The notes under the pieces: generated by a model
Database searches by the model: none
Seen by the model: only the letters and a program-made list of their open reading frames with translations
What the model was told of the DNA's origin: nothing
Shown here: positions 40,862-49,445 of the stretch, one piece after another
Numbering within the stretch: the stretch's first letter is position 1
Layout: each line of letters opens with the position of its first letter
Source: Clostridia bacterium
GTDB taxonomy: Bacteria; Bacillota; Clostridia; Christensenellales; Aristaeellaceae
Length of the DNA stretch: 64,000 nt
Assembly (NCBI GenBank): GCA_017428385.1
Contig: JAFRQX010000010.1
Coordinates: forward strand, 124,001-188,000
Direction: 5' to 3'
Position numbers and translations under genes: made by a program

Positions 40862-41908
40862 TTACTGCATCTGGACCTTGATCAGCAGCTCAGGGGTTTC
40901 ATTCTGGAGCAGCTTGACGTACTGATAGATTTCATCCTTTTCGTAACCCATGCGGGGCAGGTAGCCTTCCACACCGTCAAATTCTCCGCCGGGAGCGGTG
41001 ACGTCCTCCAGCACCTTCGCGTTAGGGGAGGTGTAGCAGGTTTCCACGGTGATCATCATGCTGTTGTCATAATCCAGCACGTAGTTGATGAACTCATTGG
41101 CCAGCTCGGGATTGGCGGCGTTGGAGGGGATGAACATGCAGTCAATCGCGATGTTGGTGCCCTGGGTGGGAGCCCAGACAGCCAGCTTTTCATTTTCCAT
41201 GCTGGCGTAGGCGGCGTCGCCGCTGTACATCATGGCGATCCACTTTTCACCCTGGGCCATACCGTCGATCATTTCATCGGTCACGAAGGAGGGGTGAATG
41301 GCCTGCTTCATTTTGACCAGCCAGTCATAGGCTTCCTGCAGTTCGTCAGGATTGTCGGTATTCATGGAATAACCCAGCGCCTTGAAGGCCATCATGAAGA
41401 CATCACGGGGAGAGTCGTAGATGAAGGCATGACCGTCCAGTTCAGGATCCAGGAGGATTTCCCAGCCCTTATCCTCTACCTTGGCGGGATCGATCTTCGT
41501 GGTGTCATAGCAGAGCACAACGTTCTGCCACAGGTAGGGAGCGCTGTAGGTGTTATCCGGATCGAAGTAGAGACCCTTCATGGTGTCAGAGATCTGATCC
41601 AGGTTGGTGACGATTTCCTTGTCCAGGGGCAGGATCCGCTCTTCCTTGATCAGCCGGTCGATCATGTAATCGCTGGTGACCACCACGTCGTAGGAGACGC
41701 CGGTCTGCAGTTTGGTATACATTTCTTCCGGGTTGCTGTTCAGGGAGTAATTGACGCGGACGCCGAATTCCTTTTCAAAGTTATAGATGACCTCATCATC
41801 GATGTATTCGCCGTAGTTGAACACATTCAGCGTTCCGTCCGCCAGCGCGAACAGCGGCAGGCACACCAGGCAGATGATGAGCAGGGCAGAGATCAGTTTC
41901 TTAGACAT
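40862..41908 (-). CDS. potD: Spermidine/putrescine-binding protein
   Basis: A 348-residue extracellular solute-binding protein of the PotD/PotF type. The signal peptide is residues 1-23. The polyamine-binding family hallmarks are DGTLNVFNYGEYIDDEVIYNFEKEFGVRVNYSLNSNPEEMYTKLQTG and YDVVVTSDYMIDRLIKEERILPLD, and later PYLWQNVVLCYDTTKI. It delivers polyamines to PotB/PotC. In Gram-positive cells it should be tethered as a lipoprotein, but no lipobox Cys is evident (CLVCLPLFALADG is closest). AAAGGAGG precedes the start, and the gene overlaps potC by 8 nt. Confidence 0.94.
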   Translation of the reverse strand: MSKKLISALLIICLVCLPLFALADGTLNVFNYGEYIDDEVIYNFEKEFGVRVNYSLNSNPEEMYTKLQTGVSYDVVVTSDYMIDRLIKEERILPLDKEIVTNLDQISDTMKGLYFDPDNTYSAPYLWQNVVLCYDTTKIDPAKVEDKGWEILLDPELDGHAFIYDSPRDVFMMAFKALGYSMNTDNPDELQEAYDWLVKMKQAIHPSFVTDEMIDGMAQGEKWIAMMYSGDAAYASMENEKLAVWAPTQGTNIAIDCMFIPSNAANPELANEFINYVLDYDNSMMITVETCYTSPNAKVLEDVTAPGGEFDGVEGYLPRMGYEKDEIYQYVKLLQNETPELLIKVQMQ

Positions 41909-42824
41909 TTCGGGGTTCCTCCTTTTGGGCTTTTTTATCTTTAATAATGGGCACCAGGTTCGTGAGGAGCAGGATCAGGGCAACCACCACAACAAACAGA
42001 GTTGCCATGGCGTTAACACTCAGATTATACCGCTTCATGGACTCAACGTACATGGAAATGGTGTTGATTCCTGGACCGGCGTTGAAATAGGAAACCACGA
42101 AGTCATCCAGGGACATGCTGAAGGCGAGCAGTGCGCCTGTCAGGATCGCGGGATAGATCTGGGGGATGATGACCTTGGTCAGGGCCTTCCAGGGGGTGGC
42201 TCCCAGGTCCAGGGCGGCTTCCGCCACGTTGTCATCCAGCTGCCGCAGCTTCGGCATGACGGACAGGATGACGAAAGGCGTACAGAAGGAAATATGGCTC
42301 AGGATCAGGGTAAGCATGCCAGGCTGAAGCTTGATGGACATGAACAGGAGCATCAGGCCGATGGCTGTGACGATATCCGGGTTCAGCACGGGCAGGTTGT
42401 TGATTTCCAGTACCACGCTGCGGATCAGCCGCCTGGCCTTGGACAGGCCGATGGCAGAGATGGTTCCCACTACCGTGGAAACGACGGTGGAAATGACCGC
42501 AACGATCAGGGTGACGTAAATGCTCTCCAGCATGGTACGGTCTTTAAAGAGGCTTTCATACCAGCGAAGGGAGAAACCGACAAAGTTGGTCTGGGATTTT
42601 CCCTCATTGAAGGAGAACAGCACGAGATAAACAATGGGGAGATAGATGAACAGCAGGACCAGCACCAGGTATAAGGATGAGAAGATCCGTGAGGAACGTT
42701 TTGCCGGCTTTTTCTGCAACGGTTCGCCGGAAATATCTCCGGGTTGCTTCTGCTTGGCAGTTTCCAGCTCGGTTTCTTTCTGTAAACTGACCCCCGCCAG
42801 ATATTTGTTACTGACATTTCCCAT
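41901..42824 (-). CDS. potC: Polyamine ABC transporter permease PotC
   Basis: A 307-residue inner-membrane permease with six helices. After a polar N-terminal extension of about 45 residues come FIYLPIVYLVLFSFNEG, LIVAVISTVVSTVVGTISAIGL and the EAA loop EAALDLGATPWKALTKVIIPQIYPAILTGALLAFSMSLDDFVVSYF, all typical of PotC. The extension is longer than in E. coli PotC. GAGGAGG lies before the ATG; the next gene potD overlaps by 8 nt. Confidence 0.95.
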   Translation of the reverse strand: MGNVSNKYLAGVSLQKETELETAKQKQPGDISGEPLQKKPAKRSSRIFSSLYLVLVLLFIYLPIVYLVLFSFNEGKSQTNFVGFSLRWYESLFKDRTMLESIYVTLIVAVISTVVSTVVGTISAIGLSKARRLIRSVVLEINNLPVLNPDIVTAIGLMLLFMSIKLQPGMLTLILSHISFCTPFVILSVMPKLRQLDDNVAEAALDLGATPWKALTKVIIPQIYPAILTGALLAFSMSLDDFVVSYFNAGPGINTISMYVESMKRYNLSVNAMATLFVVVVALILLLTNLVPIIKDKKAQKEEPRNV

Positions 42825-42828
42825 AATA

Positions 42829-43608
42829 TCAGTCCTCCTCTGCGCTGCGGTCCAGCTTCCTGGTTGCCCACATGGCGGTGATGATGATCAGGGCCATGAT
42901 CAGGGAGATGGCGCTGCCGAAGTTCCAGTCACCGGTTTTCTTGAAGCACAGCTCGATCAGGTTGCCGATCAGGATGACTTCTCCGTTGCCCAGCATCCTC
43001 GGGATAAAGAAGCTGGACACGGCGGGCAGGAATACCAGCGTGATACCGGAGATGATGCCGGGAACGCTCAGGGGCAGGGTCACCTTCAGGAAGGATTTCA
43101 CATTGTTGGCGCCCAGGTCGTGGGCGGCAATCAGCAGGTTGGGATCCAGCTTGGCAATGGCGGTATGGATCTGGATGATCATAAAGGGCAGGAAGTCATA
43201 GACCATACCGATGAATACCTTGAACTCGCTGCTGAAATCGAAGTTCAGCAGGATGCCGCGCCAGGCATAGGTCTTCAGAACCATGTTGATCCACATGGGA
43301 AGGGTCATCAGCAGGATCATGAAGGTCTGCTTCCTGTCCGGCAGGTTTGCGATGAACAGGGCAGCCGGATAGCCGATCAGCAGGCAGACGACGGTGGTCA
43401 GCAGCGCGATGCGCAGGCTGGTGAGCAGGATCCTGATAAAATCGGGATCCCTGATGAACCGGGCAAAGTTATCCAGCGTGAACTGGAAGGTGAGTGTGCT
43501 GTTGCCGGTATTGGTAATCGCGTAAAGGAAAATCATCAGCATCGGAGCGACGATGAAGACGCCGATCCACAGGCAGTAGGGATAGCTCATCCGGAAGAAG
43601 GATTTCAT
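42829..43608 (-). CDS. potB: Polyamine ABC transporter permease PotB
   Basis: A 259-residue permease with six helices. [19 protein letters not shown] is the first helix, [15 protein letters not shown] and the EAA loop [47 protein letters not shown] are characteristic of PotB. It starts within the last codons of potA (4-nt ATGA overlap) and ends 4 nt before potC, so the four genes form a tight A-B-C-D operon. Confidence 0.95.
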   Translation of the reverse strand: MKSFFRMSYPYCLWIGVFIVAPMLMIFLYAITNTGNSTLTFQFTLDNFARFIRDPDFIRILLTSLRIALLTTVVCLLIGYPAALFIANLPDRKQTFMILLMTLPMWINMVLKTYAWRGILLNFDFSSEFKVFIGMVYDFLPFMIIQIHTAIAKLDPNLLIAAHDLGANNVKSFLKVTLPLSVPGIISGITLVFLPAVSSFFIPRMLGNGEVILIGNLIELCFKKTGDWNFGSAISLIMALIIITAMWATRKLDRSAEED

Positions 43609-45182
43609 TCCACCACCGCCTTATGCATGACATGGATATCATCCGGTCCGAAGAGCAGGCCTACTTTGTCGCCCACTTCGTGATGGGAAGTGGTTTCGAC
43701 TTTGTATTCCCGGCCTTGGGTGGCGAAGGTGATATCGTAGGAACCTTCCTTGATGTCCGCAGGATCGAAATCGAACTTGACGTCCGTGATGTCGATGGAG
43801 GAGTCATCCTGCAGGTTCCAGGCTTCAGCGCTGGCCCAGGTCTTCAGGTCGGTGGAGATGGCCATGGATTCCTGGATTTCATCCGGGGTGATGAAGAAGT
43901 CCAGGGCGCTGATACCGATGTTGTGGCGAGCGTCCTCCACGTATTCAGGATGGACAACGTAGACCTTGACGGTCACCTCGGTGTGCTTGTCCGTGCCGAA
44001 GGTGATGGTATAGACGCCGGGACGGTTTTCAATATTGTGGCTGACGTGGGTCAGGGAGATGTCGCGGTTTTCATCGTCCCAGGCCTGGGCGTTGGCGATG
44101 GAGATGAAGTCCTGATCGGTCATCTCCTTGTTTTCCAGGTCGTCGGAGTCAACGTAGAAGTCGTTGGCGCTGATCTTCTCGCCGGCTTCCTCGTTATAGA
44201 TGTCGTGCTGGGTAACAACGTTCATTTTGACGGTCTTGCTGGTACCGGTCTTGGTTTCCACCATCAATTCATAGTGGACGCCCTTGAACAGCACGCTCTT
44301 AACCTCGCCGCGCAGGACGCCTTCCCGGGGCTTCACGATGGCGATATCTTCGGGACGGATCAGCACGTCCACCGGCTCGTTCTGCCGGAAACCGAAGTCC
44401 GTGCACTCAAAGGTTTTGTCGTCGAAACGGACTTTGTAGTCCGCCAGCATAACGCCTTCCATGATGTTGCTCTCGCCGATGAAGCGGGCGACATAGGAGT
44501 TAACAGGCTCGTTGTAGATTTCCAGCGGGGTGCCGATCTGCTCGATGGCACCGGCGTTCATGACCACGATCTTGTCGCTCATGGTCAGGGCTTCTTCCTG
44601 GTCATGGGTGACGAAGATGAAGGTGATGCCGACCTCCTGCTGGATGCGCTTCAGTTCCCGCTGCATCTCCTTGCGCAGCTTCAGGTCCAGGGCGCCCAGG
44701 GGCTCATCCAGGAGCAGCACGTTCGGCTCGTTGACCAGGGCGCGGGCGATGGCCACACGCTGCTGTTGGCCGCCGGAAAGCTTGGTGACGTTCCGCTTTG
44801 CGTAGCCTTCCAGGTTTACCAGGGAAAGCATACGGTTAACTTTCTGGGTAATGATATCGTTCGGCTGCTTTTTGATGCGCAGGCCGAAGGCGATGTTTTC
44901 AAAAACATTCAGATGGGGGAACAGGGCGTAGCGCTGGAAGACGGTATTGATCTCCCGCTTGTAGGCAGGGACGTTGTCGATGCACTGGCCGTCAAAGATG
45001 ACCGTGCCTTCGTCCTGCTCCAGGAAGCCGCCCAGGATACGCAGCAGCGTGGTTTTGCCGCAGCCGGAAGGACCAAGCAACGTCACAAATTCATTTTCAT
45101 AAATGTTCAGATTGACACCTTTAAGCACGATCTGGCCGTCAAAATTTTTGACGATATTCCTGAATTCGATCAGTTTGCGCAT
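43605..45182 (-). CDS. potA: Polyamine ABC transporter ATPase PotA with Ig-like insertion
   Basis: A 525-residue ATPase; usual PotA is about 350-380. Residues 1-235 are a normal nucleotide-binding domain: Walker [10 protein letters not shown] (37-45), Q-loop Q83, signature LSGGQ (135-139), Walker B VLLLDEP (155-161), H193. The regulatory TOBE domain starts at about 285 and is interrupted after about residue 321. Residues 337-410 and 424-498 are two related copies of a beta-rich module ([13 protein letters not shown] ... GVYTITF ... [20 protein letters not shown] ... [10 protein letters not shown]). The TOBE end [19 protein letters not shown] (501-519) then resumes. It energises PotB/PotC; the insertion may add regulation. 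Confidence 0.94.
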   Translation of the reverse strand: MRKLIEFRNIVKNFDGQIVLKGVNLNIYENEFVTLLGPSGCGKTTLLRILGGFLEQDEGTVIFDGQCIDNVPAYKREINTVFQRYALFPHLNVFENIAFGLRIKKQPNDIITQKVNRMLSLVNLEGYAKRNVTKLSGGQQQRVAIARALVNEPNVLLLDEPLGALDLKLRKEMQRELKRIQQEVGITFIFVTHDQEEALTMSDKIVVMNAGAIEQIGTPLEIYNEPVNSYVARFIGESNIMEGVMLADYKVRFDDKTFECTDFGFRQNEPVDVLIRPEDIAIVKPREGVLRGEVKSVLFKGVHYELMVETKTGTSKTVKMNVVTQHDIYNEEAGEKISANDFYVDSDDLENKEMTDQDFISIANAQAWDDENRDISLTHVSHNIENRPGVYTITFGTDKHTEVTVKVYVVHPEYVEDARHNIGISALDFFITPDEIQESMAISTDLKTWASAEAWNLQDDSSIDITDVKFDFDPADIKEGSYDITFATQGREYKVETTSHHEVGDKVGLLFGPDDIHVMHKAVVE

Positions 45183-45225
45183 ACCGCTCTCTCCTTTTCC
45201 GCATTTCCATAAGAATACAATTTAA

Positions 45226-45253
45226 ATCATACACAAAAAGGGGGATCATGCAA
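45226..45253 (-). promoter_or_regulatory. Promoter of potABCD
   Basis: Minus strand: -35 TTGCAT (45253-45248), 16-nt spacer, -10 TATGAT (45231-45226), about 43 nt before the potA ATG. Confidence 0.5.
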
Positions 45254-45540
45254 CAGATTCTTCCAAAAAATACAGGAAGAAAAATGTATTTTTTTCTGTA
45301 GTGATTTTTACCATTCCGGATACCCTTGAGACGTGATCGTTTCCAACCGCCAAACAGAAGGATCGGGGAGCTGTTTAAAACATTGGCCTGGGAAGGCTCT
45401 GCCCCTACGGCGGGTATGGGCGGAGTACAAGAAAAACACATAGATGGTAGGTTGAAAACAAGACGGCGGCAGAGTAATCTGTTCCGGAAGTGTTCCGGTA
45501 GGGAAAACCCGACCGGATGGAAAGAAAGGACTATTTTGGA
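45254..45540. other. Intergenic region without a recognised gene
   Basis: The gap between divergent potA and the metallopeptidase gene is 358 nt. It holds an A/T-rich hairpin (TACAGGAAGAAAAA with its complement, about 45268-45300) and, further on, a GC-richer stretch (about 45380-45530) with the near-direct repeat GTTCCGGAAGTGTTCCGG at 45480-45498. The stretch could be a structured leader of the peptidase mRNA, but it matches no riboswitch or RNA family that I know. Confidence 0.4.
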
Positions 45541-46539
45541 ATGAAGAAACTGATAACCCTGATGATGATCATGATGATGCTTCTTTGCAGCGTTTGCCTG
45601 CCGGCCCTGGGCGAGGCAGCCGAAAACATGGAAACAGCGGCTGTGATTCCATACCGGTTTGCCTCCGCGGAGGAAGGCCGGGAACTGATGCTGGCCAATA
45701 AAGCGTATTTTGATACTTTTAACGAGAACAAGATCGGATTCATTATGCACAAGAACGACGTGTCCATGGATGAATACCTGGATTTCGCCGGGCAGCAGGT
45801 GCTGGACTGGACAGATGCGGAAAAGGAACTGATCGACCGCTGCATGGCCATTGTGGAAGCGTCCTTTGTTGACAATGGCTGGAAAATGCCGCCACTGGAG
45901 ACCGTCGTGTTTATCCGGACCACCATGGAGGAAGAAGACGGCGCCTTCGGATATACCCACGGCACGCAGATCTACCTTTCTGGTTCATTGGAACAGTACG
46001 CCACCCTGGCACCCGAGCAGATAGACGTGCCGGTCGCCACGATCCTGGCGCATGAGCTGTTCCACTGCCTGACCCGCTGCAATCCGTATTTCCGTAAGGA
46101 TATGTACTCCATCATCCATTTCACGGTGGAAGACGCAGAATATGAACTGCCTGCCTCTGTGATGGAATACTACATTGCCAACCCGGACGTGGAGCACCAC
46201 AACTCCCATGCCACCTTCCTGATCGACGGGAAGGAGACGGAGTGCTACACTGCCTTTGTGACCACAAAGCATTGTGAGAACGAGGAAGAAAGCTTTATGA
46301 ATTTCGGCGTCACGGCGCTGGTGCCGGTGGATGGAACCGATACCTGGTACACCGTGAAACAGGCTTCCAACTTTGACGAGGTCTTCGGAACCAACACGGG
46401 CTACGTCATTGATCCGGAAGAATGCCTGGCGGACAATTTCTCCTATGCCGTGATCTACGGGGAGAAGGGGCCGGAAGGAAACGGATATCCGAATGCGGAA
46501 ATCATTGAAGCCATCAGCCAATATCTCATCGGAGAATGA
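45541..46539 (+). CDS. Secreted HExxH metallopeptidase-like protein
   Basis: A 332-residue exported protein. A signal peptide (about residues 1-24) begins with a Met-rich hydrophobic run. The zinc motif is LAHELFHCLTR (HExxH) near residue 173, preceded by LEQYATLAPEQIDVPVATI. A third metal ligand is not certain; E-containing segments such as VEDAEYELPASVMEYY follow. The family is not identified; the HELFHxL motif in a secreted protein suggests a gluzincin-type protease. ATG 45541 is chosen since it begins the signal peptide; an in-frame ATG at 45517 is possible. Confidence 0.75.
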   Translation: MKKLITLMMIMMMLLCSVCLPALGEAAENMETAAVIPYRFASAEEGRELMLANKAYFDTFNENKIGFIMHKNDVSMDEYLDFAGQQVLDWTDAEKELIDRCMAIVEASFVDNGWKMPPLETVVFIRTTMEEEDGAFGYTHGTQIYLSGSLEQYATLAPEQIDVPVATILAHELFHCLTRCNPYFRKDMYSIIHFTVEDAEYELPASVMEYYIANPDVEHHNSHATFLIDGKETECYTAFVTTKHCENEEESFMNFGVTALVPVDGTDTWYTVKQASNFDEVFGTNTGYVIDPEECLADNFSYAVIYGEKGPEGNGYPNAEIIEAISQYLIGE

Positions 46540-46551
46540 GAGACTTGCTCA

Positions 46552-46579
46552 TTAATTCATAATTCACAATTCATAATTG
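46552..46579. repeat. AATTCAY heptad array
   Basis: TTAATTCA, TAATTCA, CAATTCA, TAATTGC: 7-nt period; 46561-46578 are identical to parts of the arrays at 2182 and 40702, in the same orientation. Confidence 0.85.
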
Positions 46580-46584
46580 CGGAG

Positions 46585-46610
46585 AAAACAGCACAAAGTG
46601 CTGTTTTTTT
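46585..46610 (+). terminator. Intrinsic terminator of the metallopeptidase gene
   Basis: AAAACAGCAC (46585-46594), AAA loop, GTGCTGTTTT (46598-46607), then more Ts. Confidence 0.9.
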
Positions 46611-46840
46611 CGATTAAATGCGCATTCGCGTAGTATGGGATTCCTCGACTTCGCTCGGAATGACAATAGAGGCGGGGAGCCTATGACTACAATGTCGCCC
46701 AAGCTGAAGCTTTGCTGAAAACCAAATATAATTATGAATTGTTGAGGAGCCATCCGCGATTTAGCGAGGCGAATGACTCCCACGTTACAGCCGTCAAAGA
46801 TCTGAAAGATCTTTGGTAACGGCGATCACGAAATTATGAA
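46611..46840. other. Gap before glgA with dispersed element and large hairpin
   Basis: Within this 230-nt stretch, 46637-46664 carry a CTCGACTTCGCTCGGAATGACA-like element in which CGGAATGACAA is shared with 32715-32727, a sign of a dispersed repeat. At 46786-46820 CAAAGATC and GATCTTTG pair around TGAAA, with GTTAC/GTAAC outside, to make a strong hairpin. No convincing gene is present; a short minus-strand frame here encodes only repeat-derived peptide. Confidence 0.5.
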
Positions 46841-46869
46841 TTCTCAATACGCCTGTTATCTGGTATAAT
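46841..46869 (+). promoter_or_regulatory. Promoter of glgA
   Basis: -35 TTCTCA (46841-46846, weak), 17-nt spacer, -10 TATAAT (46864-46869), about 52 nt before the start codon. Confidence 0.6.
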
Positions 46870-46921
46870 AAATGTAGAATGTCCAATCAATCGGGATCAG
46901 AATGACAGGAGGAGAGAGACC

Positions 46922-48379
46922 ATGGCCACTAAACGGAGAATAGCCTTTGTCGGATCCGAATGCTATCCTTTTGTAAAAACGGGCGGTCTGGGAGACGTGA
47001 TGTATGCTCTGCCCAGGGCACTGGTAACCAGGGACTGCGAGGTGCGAGTCATCCTTCCCCTGTATGCCTGCATCCCTGCGAAATACAAGGAAAAACTGGA
47101 GTACAAGGGCTCCTTCATGATGGATCAGACGTCGGACGGGAGAAACTTCTACGTCGGTATCATGGAGCTGGAAATGGACGGAGTCATCTATGACTTCATC
47201 GACAACCGGGAGTTCTTTGACTGGGGCAATCCCTATACGGGACTGTGGGAAGATATTCCCAAGTACTGCTTCTTTGCCAAGGCTTCCCTGGCAATCCTGA
47301 ATTACCTGGACTGGGCGCCGGATGTAATCCACTGCCACGACTGGCAGGGAAGCCTCGTGCCGCTGTATAAGCGGACGAAGTTCTGGAATTCGCCTGTGGG
47401 CAAGGCAAAGACCGTCCTGACGATCCACAACCTCCGGTTCCAGGGTATCTGCAGTATCGAACACCTGAAATACTGGTCCGGCCTGCGGGATGATCTGTTT
47501 GATTATCCGGTGCTGAAGCACAATGAGGATGAGGCCAATATGTTCAAGGGCGGCCTGGCCTTCGCGGACCGGATTACCACCGTCAGCGAGACCTACGCCC
47601 AGGAGATCCAGACGCCGGCCTTCGGCGAGGGCCTGGATGCCCACCTGCGCTATCACAGCCCGCGGCTGAAGGGTATCGTGAACGGCATTGACGTGGAGCA
47701 GTGGGATCCCGCGAAGGACGCCCTGCTGGCTGCTCCCTATGACGTGGAAAACGCCGTGGAGCGGAAGAAGGAAAACAAGCGGGCCCTGCAGGAGAAGCTG
47801 GGGCTGACCCAGGATGACCGGAAAATGGTCATCGGCCTGGTTTCCCGCCTGACGGACCAGAAGGGCCTGGACCTGGTGGACGCCATCTTCCCGCAACTGA
47901 TTGACGGGAATACGCAGGTGGCGGTGCTTGGCACCGGTGACCCGCGGTACGAAAGCGCCTTCCGCTGGTTTGAGGGACAATACAAGGGCGACGTGTGCGC
48001 CTATATCAGCTATAACGAAGTCCTGGCCCATGCGATCTACGCCGGTGCGGACGCCTTCCTGGTGCCCAGCCTGTTTGAGCCCTGCGGCCTGACACAGCTG
48101 ATCGCCATGCGCTACGGCACGGCACCGATCGTCCGGGAAACCGGCGGCCTGAAGGATACGGTGCAGCCTTTCCGTGGCGACCTGAACGAAGGCAATGGCT
48201 TCACCTTTGACCGCTATGACGCGAACCTGTTGCTGGAGGCCGTGAACCAGGCCAAGACCGTGTTCTTTACTGACCGGGGCGCCTGGGACGAGATGGTCCG
48301 GCGGAACATGCGGAAGGACGTGTCCTGGGAACAGTCGGCAGAGAAATATCTTTCACTTTATGACGAGGTCATTAAGTGA
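46922..48379 (+). CDS. glgA: Glycogen synthase
   Basis: A 485-residue GT5 glucosyltransferase that extends alpha-1,4-glucan from ADP-glucose. The ADP-glucose-binding KTGGLGDVMYALPRAL is near the N-terminus (residues about 20-35), HCHDWQ marks the N-domain, and the C-domain has GLVSRLTDQKGLDLV and the acidic-loop region LVPSLFEPCGLTQLIAMRYGTAPIVRETGGLKDTV. Length is normal. It stands alone here, without glgC or glgP. GGAGGAGAG precedes the ATG. Confidence 0.97.
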   Translation: MATKRRIAFVGSECYPFVKTGGLGDVMYALPRALVTRDCEVRVILPLYACIPAKYKEKLEYKGSFMMDQTSDGRNFYVGIMELEMDGVIYDFIDNREFFDWGNPYTGLWEDIPKYCFFAKASLAILNYLDWAPDVIHCHDWQGSLVPLYKRTKFWNSPVGKAKTVLTIHNLRFQGICSIEHLKYWSGLRDDLFDYPVLKHNEDEANMFKGGLAFADRITTVSETYAQEIQTPAFGEGLDAHLRYHSPRLKGIVNGIDVEQWDPAKDALLAAPYDVENAVERKKENKRALQEKLGLTQDDRKMVIGLVSRLTDQKGLDLVDAIFPQLIDGNTQVAVLGTGDPRYESAFRWFEGQYKGDVCAYISYNEVLAHAIYAGADAFLVPSLFEPCGLTQLIAMRYGTAPIVRETGGLKDTVQPFRGDLNEGNGFTFDRYDANLLLEAVNQAKTVFFTDRGAWDEMVRRNMRKDVSWEQSAEKYLSLYDEVIK

Positions 48380-48383
48380 AAGA

Positions 48384-48470
48384 ATGAATAATGAATACTG
48401 AAAACTTAAAAATGATATAGTGTTGAGTTTTCAGTGATGAGTGAAGAGTGTAGAGTGAAAAGTGTAGAGT
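48384..48470. repeat. Composite heptad array before rnz
   Basis: AATGAAT twice, then GAAAACTTAA, then GATGAGT, GAAGAGT, GTAGAGT, GAAAAGT, GTAGAGT in 7-nt register. 48434-48449 are identical to 32805-32820. A short palindrome GCCGACAAGTCGGC (48472-48485) lies between the array and the rnz ribosome site. Confidence 0.85.
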
Positions 48471-48503
48471 TGCCGACAAGTCGGCATCCGGAGGAGTTTA
48501 CCG

Positions 48504-49445
48504 ATGCTTGAGTTTTGCACGCTGGGGACCGGCGGGACACTACCGATTCCCGAGCGGGCGTTATCTTCCCTTTATGTCCGGGTGAACGGGCGGAGCCTGC
48601 TGATTGACTGCGGTGAAGGCACCCAGGTCGGCATCCGCCGTCTCGGCTGGGGATTCCGCTGCCTGGACGGGATGCTGCTGACCCATTACCATGGAGATCA
48701 CTGCACCGGCATCGCGGGCCTGCTGCTGAGCCTGGAAAAGGCAGGAAAGGATGAGCCCTTCCACATCTGGGGCCCCAGGGGGCTGAAACGTGTGGTGGAA
48801 GGCTTGTGCGTCATCGTACCCCAGCTTTCCTTCCCGGTGATGCTGCATGAGCTGCCTGCCGAGGGCGGGAATGTGGAGCTGATCGGCCTGAAGATCCGGG
48901 CGTTCCCGGTGGATCACGGCGGCATTCCCTGCTTCGGCTACCGCATGGCGCTGGACCGGGGCGCGGTCTTTGATCCGGAAAAGGCAAAGGAACTGAATGT
49001 TCCCATGAAGGACTGGAAACGGCTGCAGCAGGGAGAAGCGGTGCATGTGGGATTGAAACGGATCCTGCCCGGAGACGTGACCGGCGCGGCCCGCAAGGGC
49101 ATCACGCTGGTGTTCTCCACAGATACCCGCCCCTGTGAAACGCTTGAAAAGAACTGCGCGGACGCGGATCTGCTGATCCTGGAAGGCATGTATGGCACGG
49201 AAGATAAGATGCCCCAGGCCCTGAAGAACCACCATATGCTCTTCCGGGAAGCCGCGGAAATTGCGCAGAAAACAATGCCCGGGGGACTGCTCCTGACCCA
49301 CTTCAGCACCAGCCTGGAGGATCCGGAGGAGTACCTGCCGGAAACGAGAACGATTTTTGAAAGGACCTGGGCCGCAAAGGACGGCGAAACCGTTGTGATG
49401 CGCTACCCGGAAGGCAAGGAAAAAGCATGGATCAGTTTGTCCTGA
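48504..49445 (+). CDS. rnz: Ribonuclease Z
   Basis: A 313-residue metallo-beta-lactamase-fold tRNA 3' endonuclease. The metal motif is [17 protein letters not shown] (THxHxDH), the Asp and late His are in FSTDTRPCE and LLLTHFSTS, and the substrate-related PxKxxN-like segment is replaced by [46 protein letters not shown] lies before the ATG. The last 19 nt overlap uvrB, so the two are probably coupled. The variant of the N-terminal motif is typical of the Bacillota rnz relatives. Confidence 0.93.
   Translation: MLEFCTLGTGGTLPIPERALSSLYVRVNGRSLLIDCGEGTQVGIRRLGWGFRCLDGMLLTHYHGDHCTGIAGLLLSLEKAGKDEPFHIWGPRGLKRVVEGLCVIVPQLSFPVMLHELPAEGGNVELIGLKIRAFPVDHGGIPCFGYRMALDRGAVFDPEKAKELNVPMKDWKRLQQGEAVHVGLKRILPGDVTGAARKGITLVFSTDTRPCETLEKNCADADLLILEGMYGTEDKMPQALKNHHMLFREAAEIAQKTMPGGLLLTHFSTSLEDPEEYLPETRTIFERTWAAKDGETVVMRYPEGKEKAWISLS

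Noticed and set aside
43623..45212. 529-residue open frame on the plus strand
   Set aside because: It is antisense to potA, which has every ATPase motif.
45326..45544. 72-residue plus-strand frame before the metallopeptidase
   Set aside because: No ribosome site, odd Arg-rich composition and no resemblance; it ends at the start of the peptidase gene. More likely leader sequence.
46571..46783. Minus-strand frame with SFRAKSRNPI
   Set aside because: The peptide comes from the dispersed CGGAATGACA-type repeat and there is no ribosome site.
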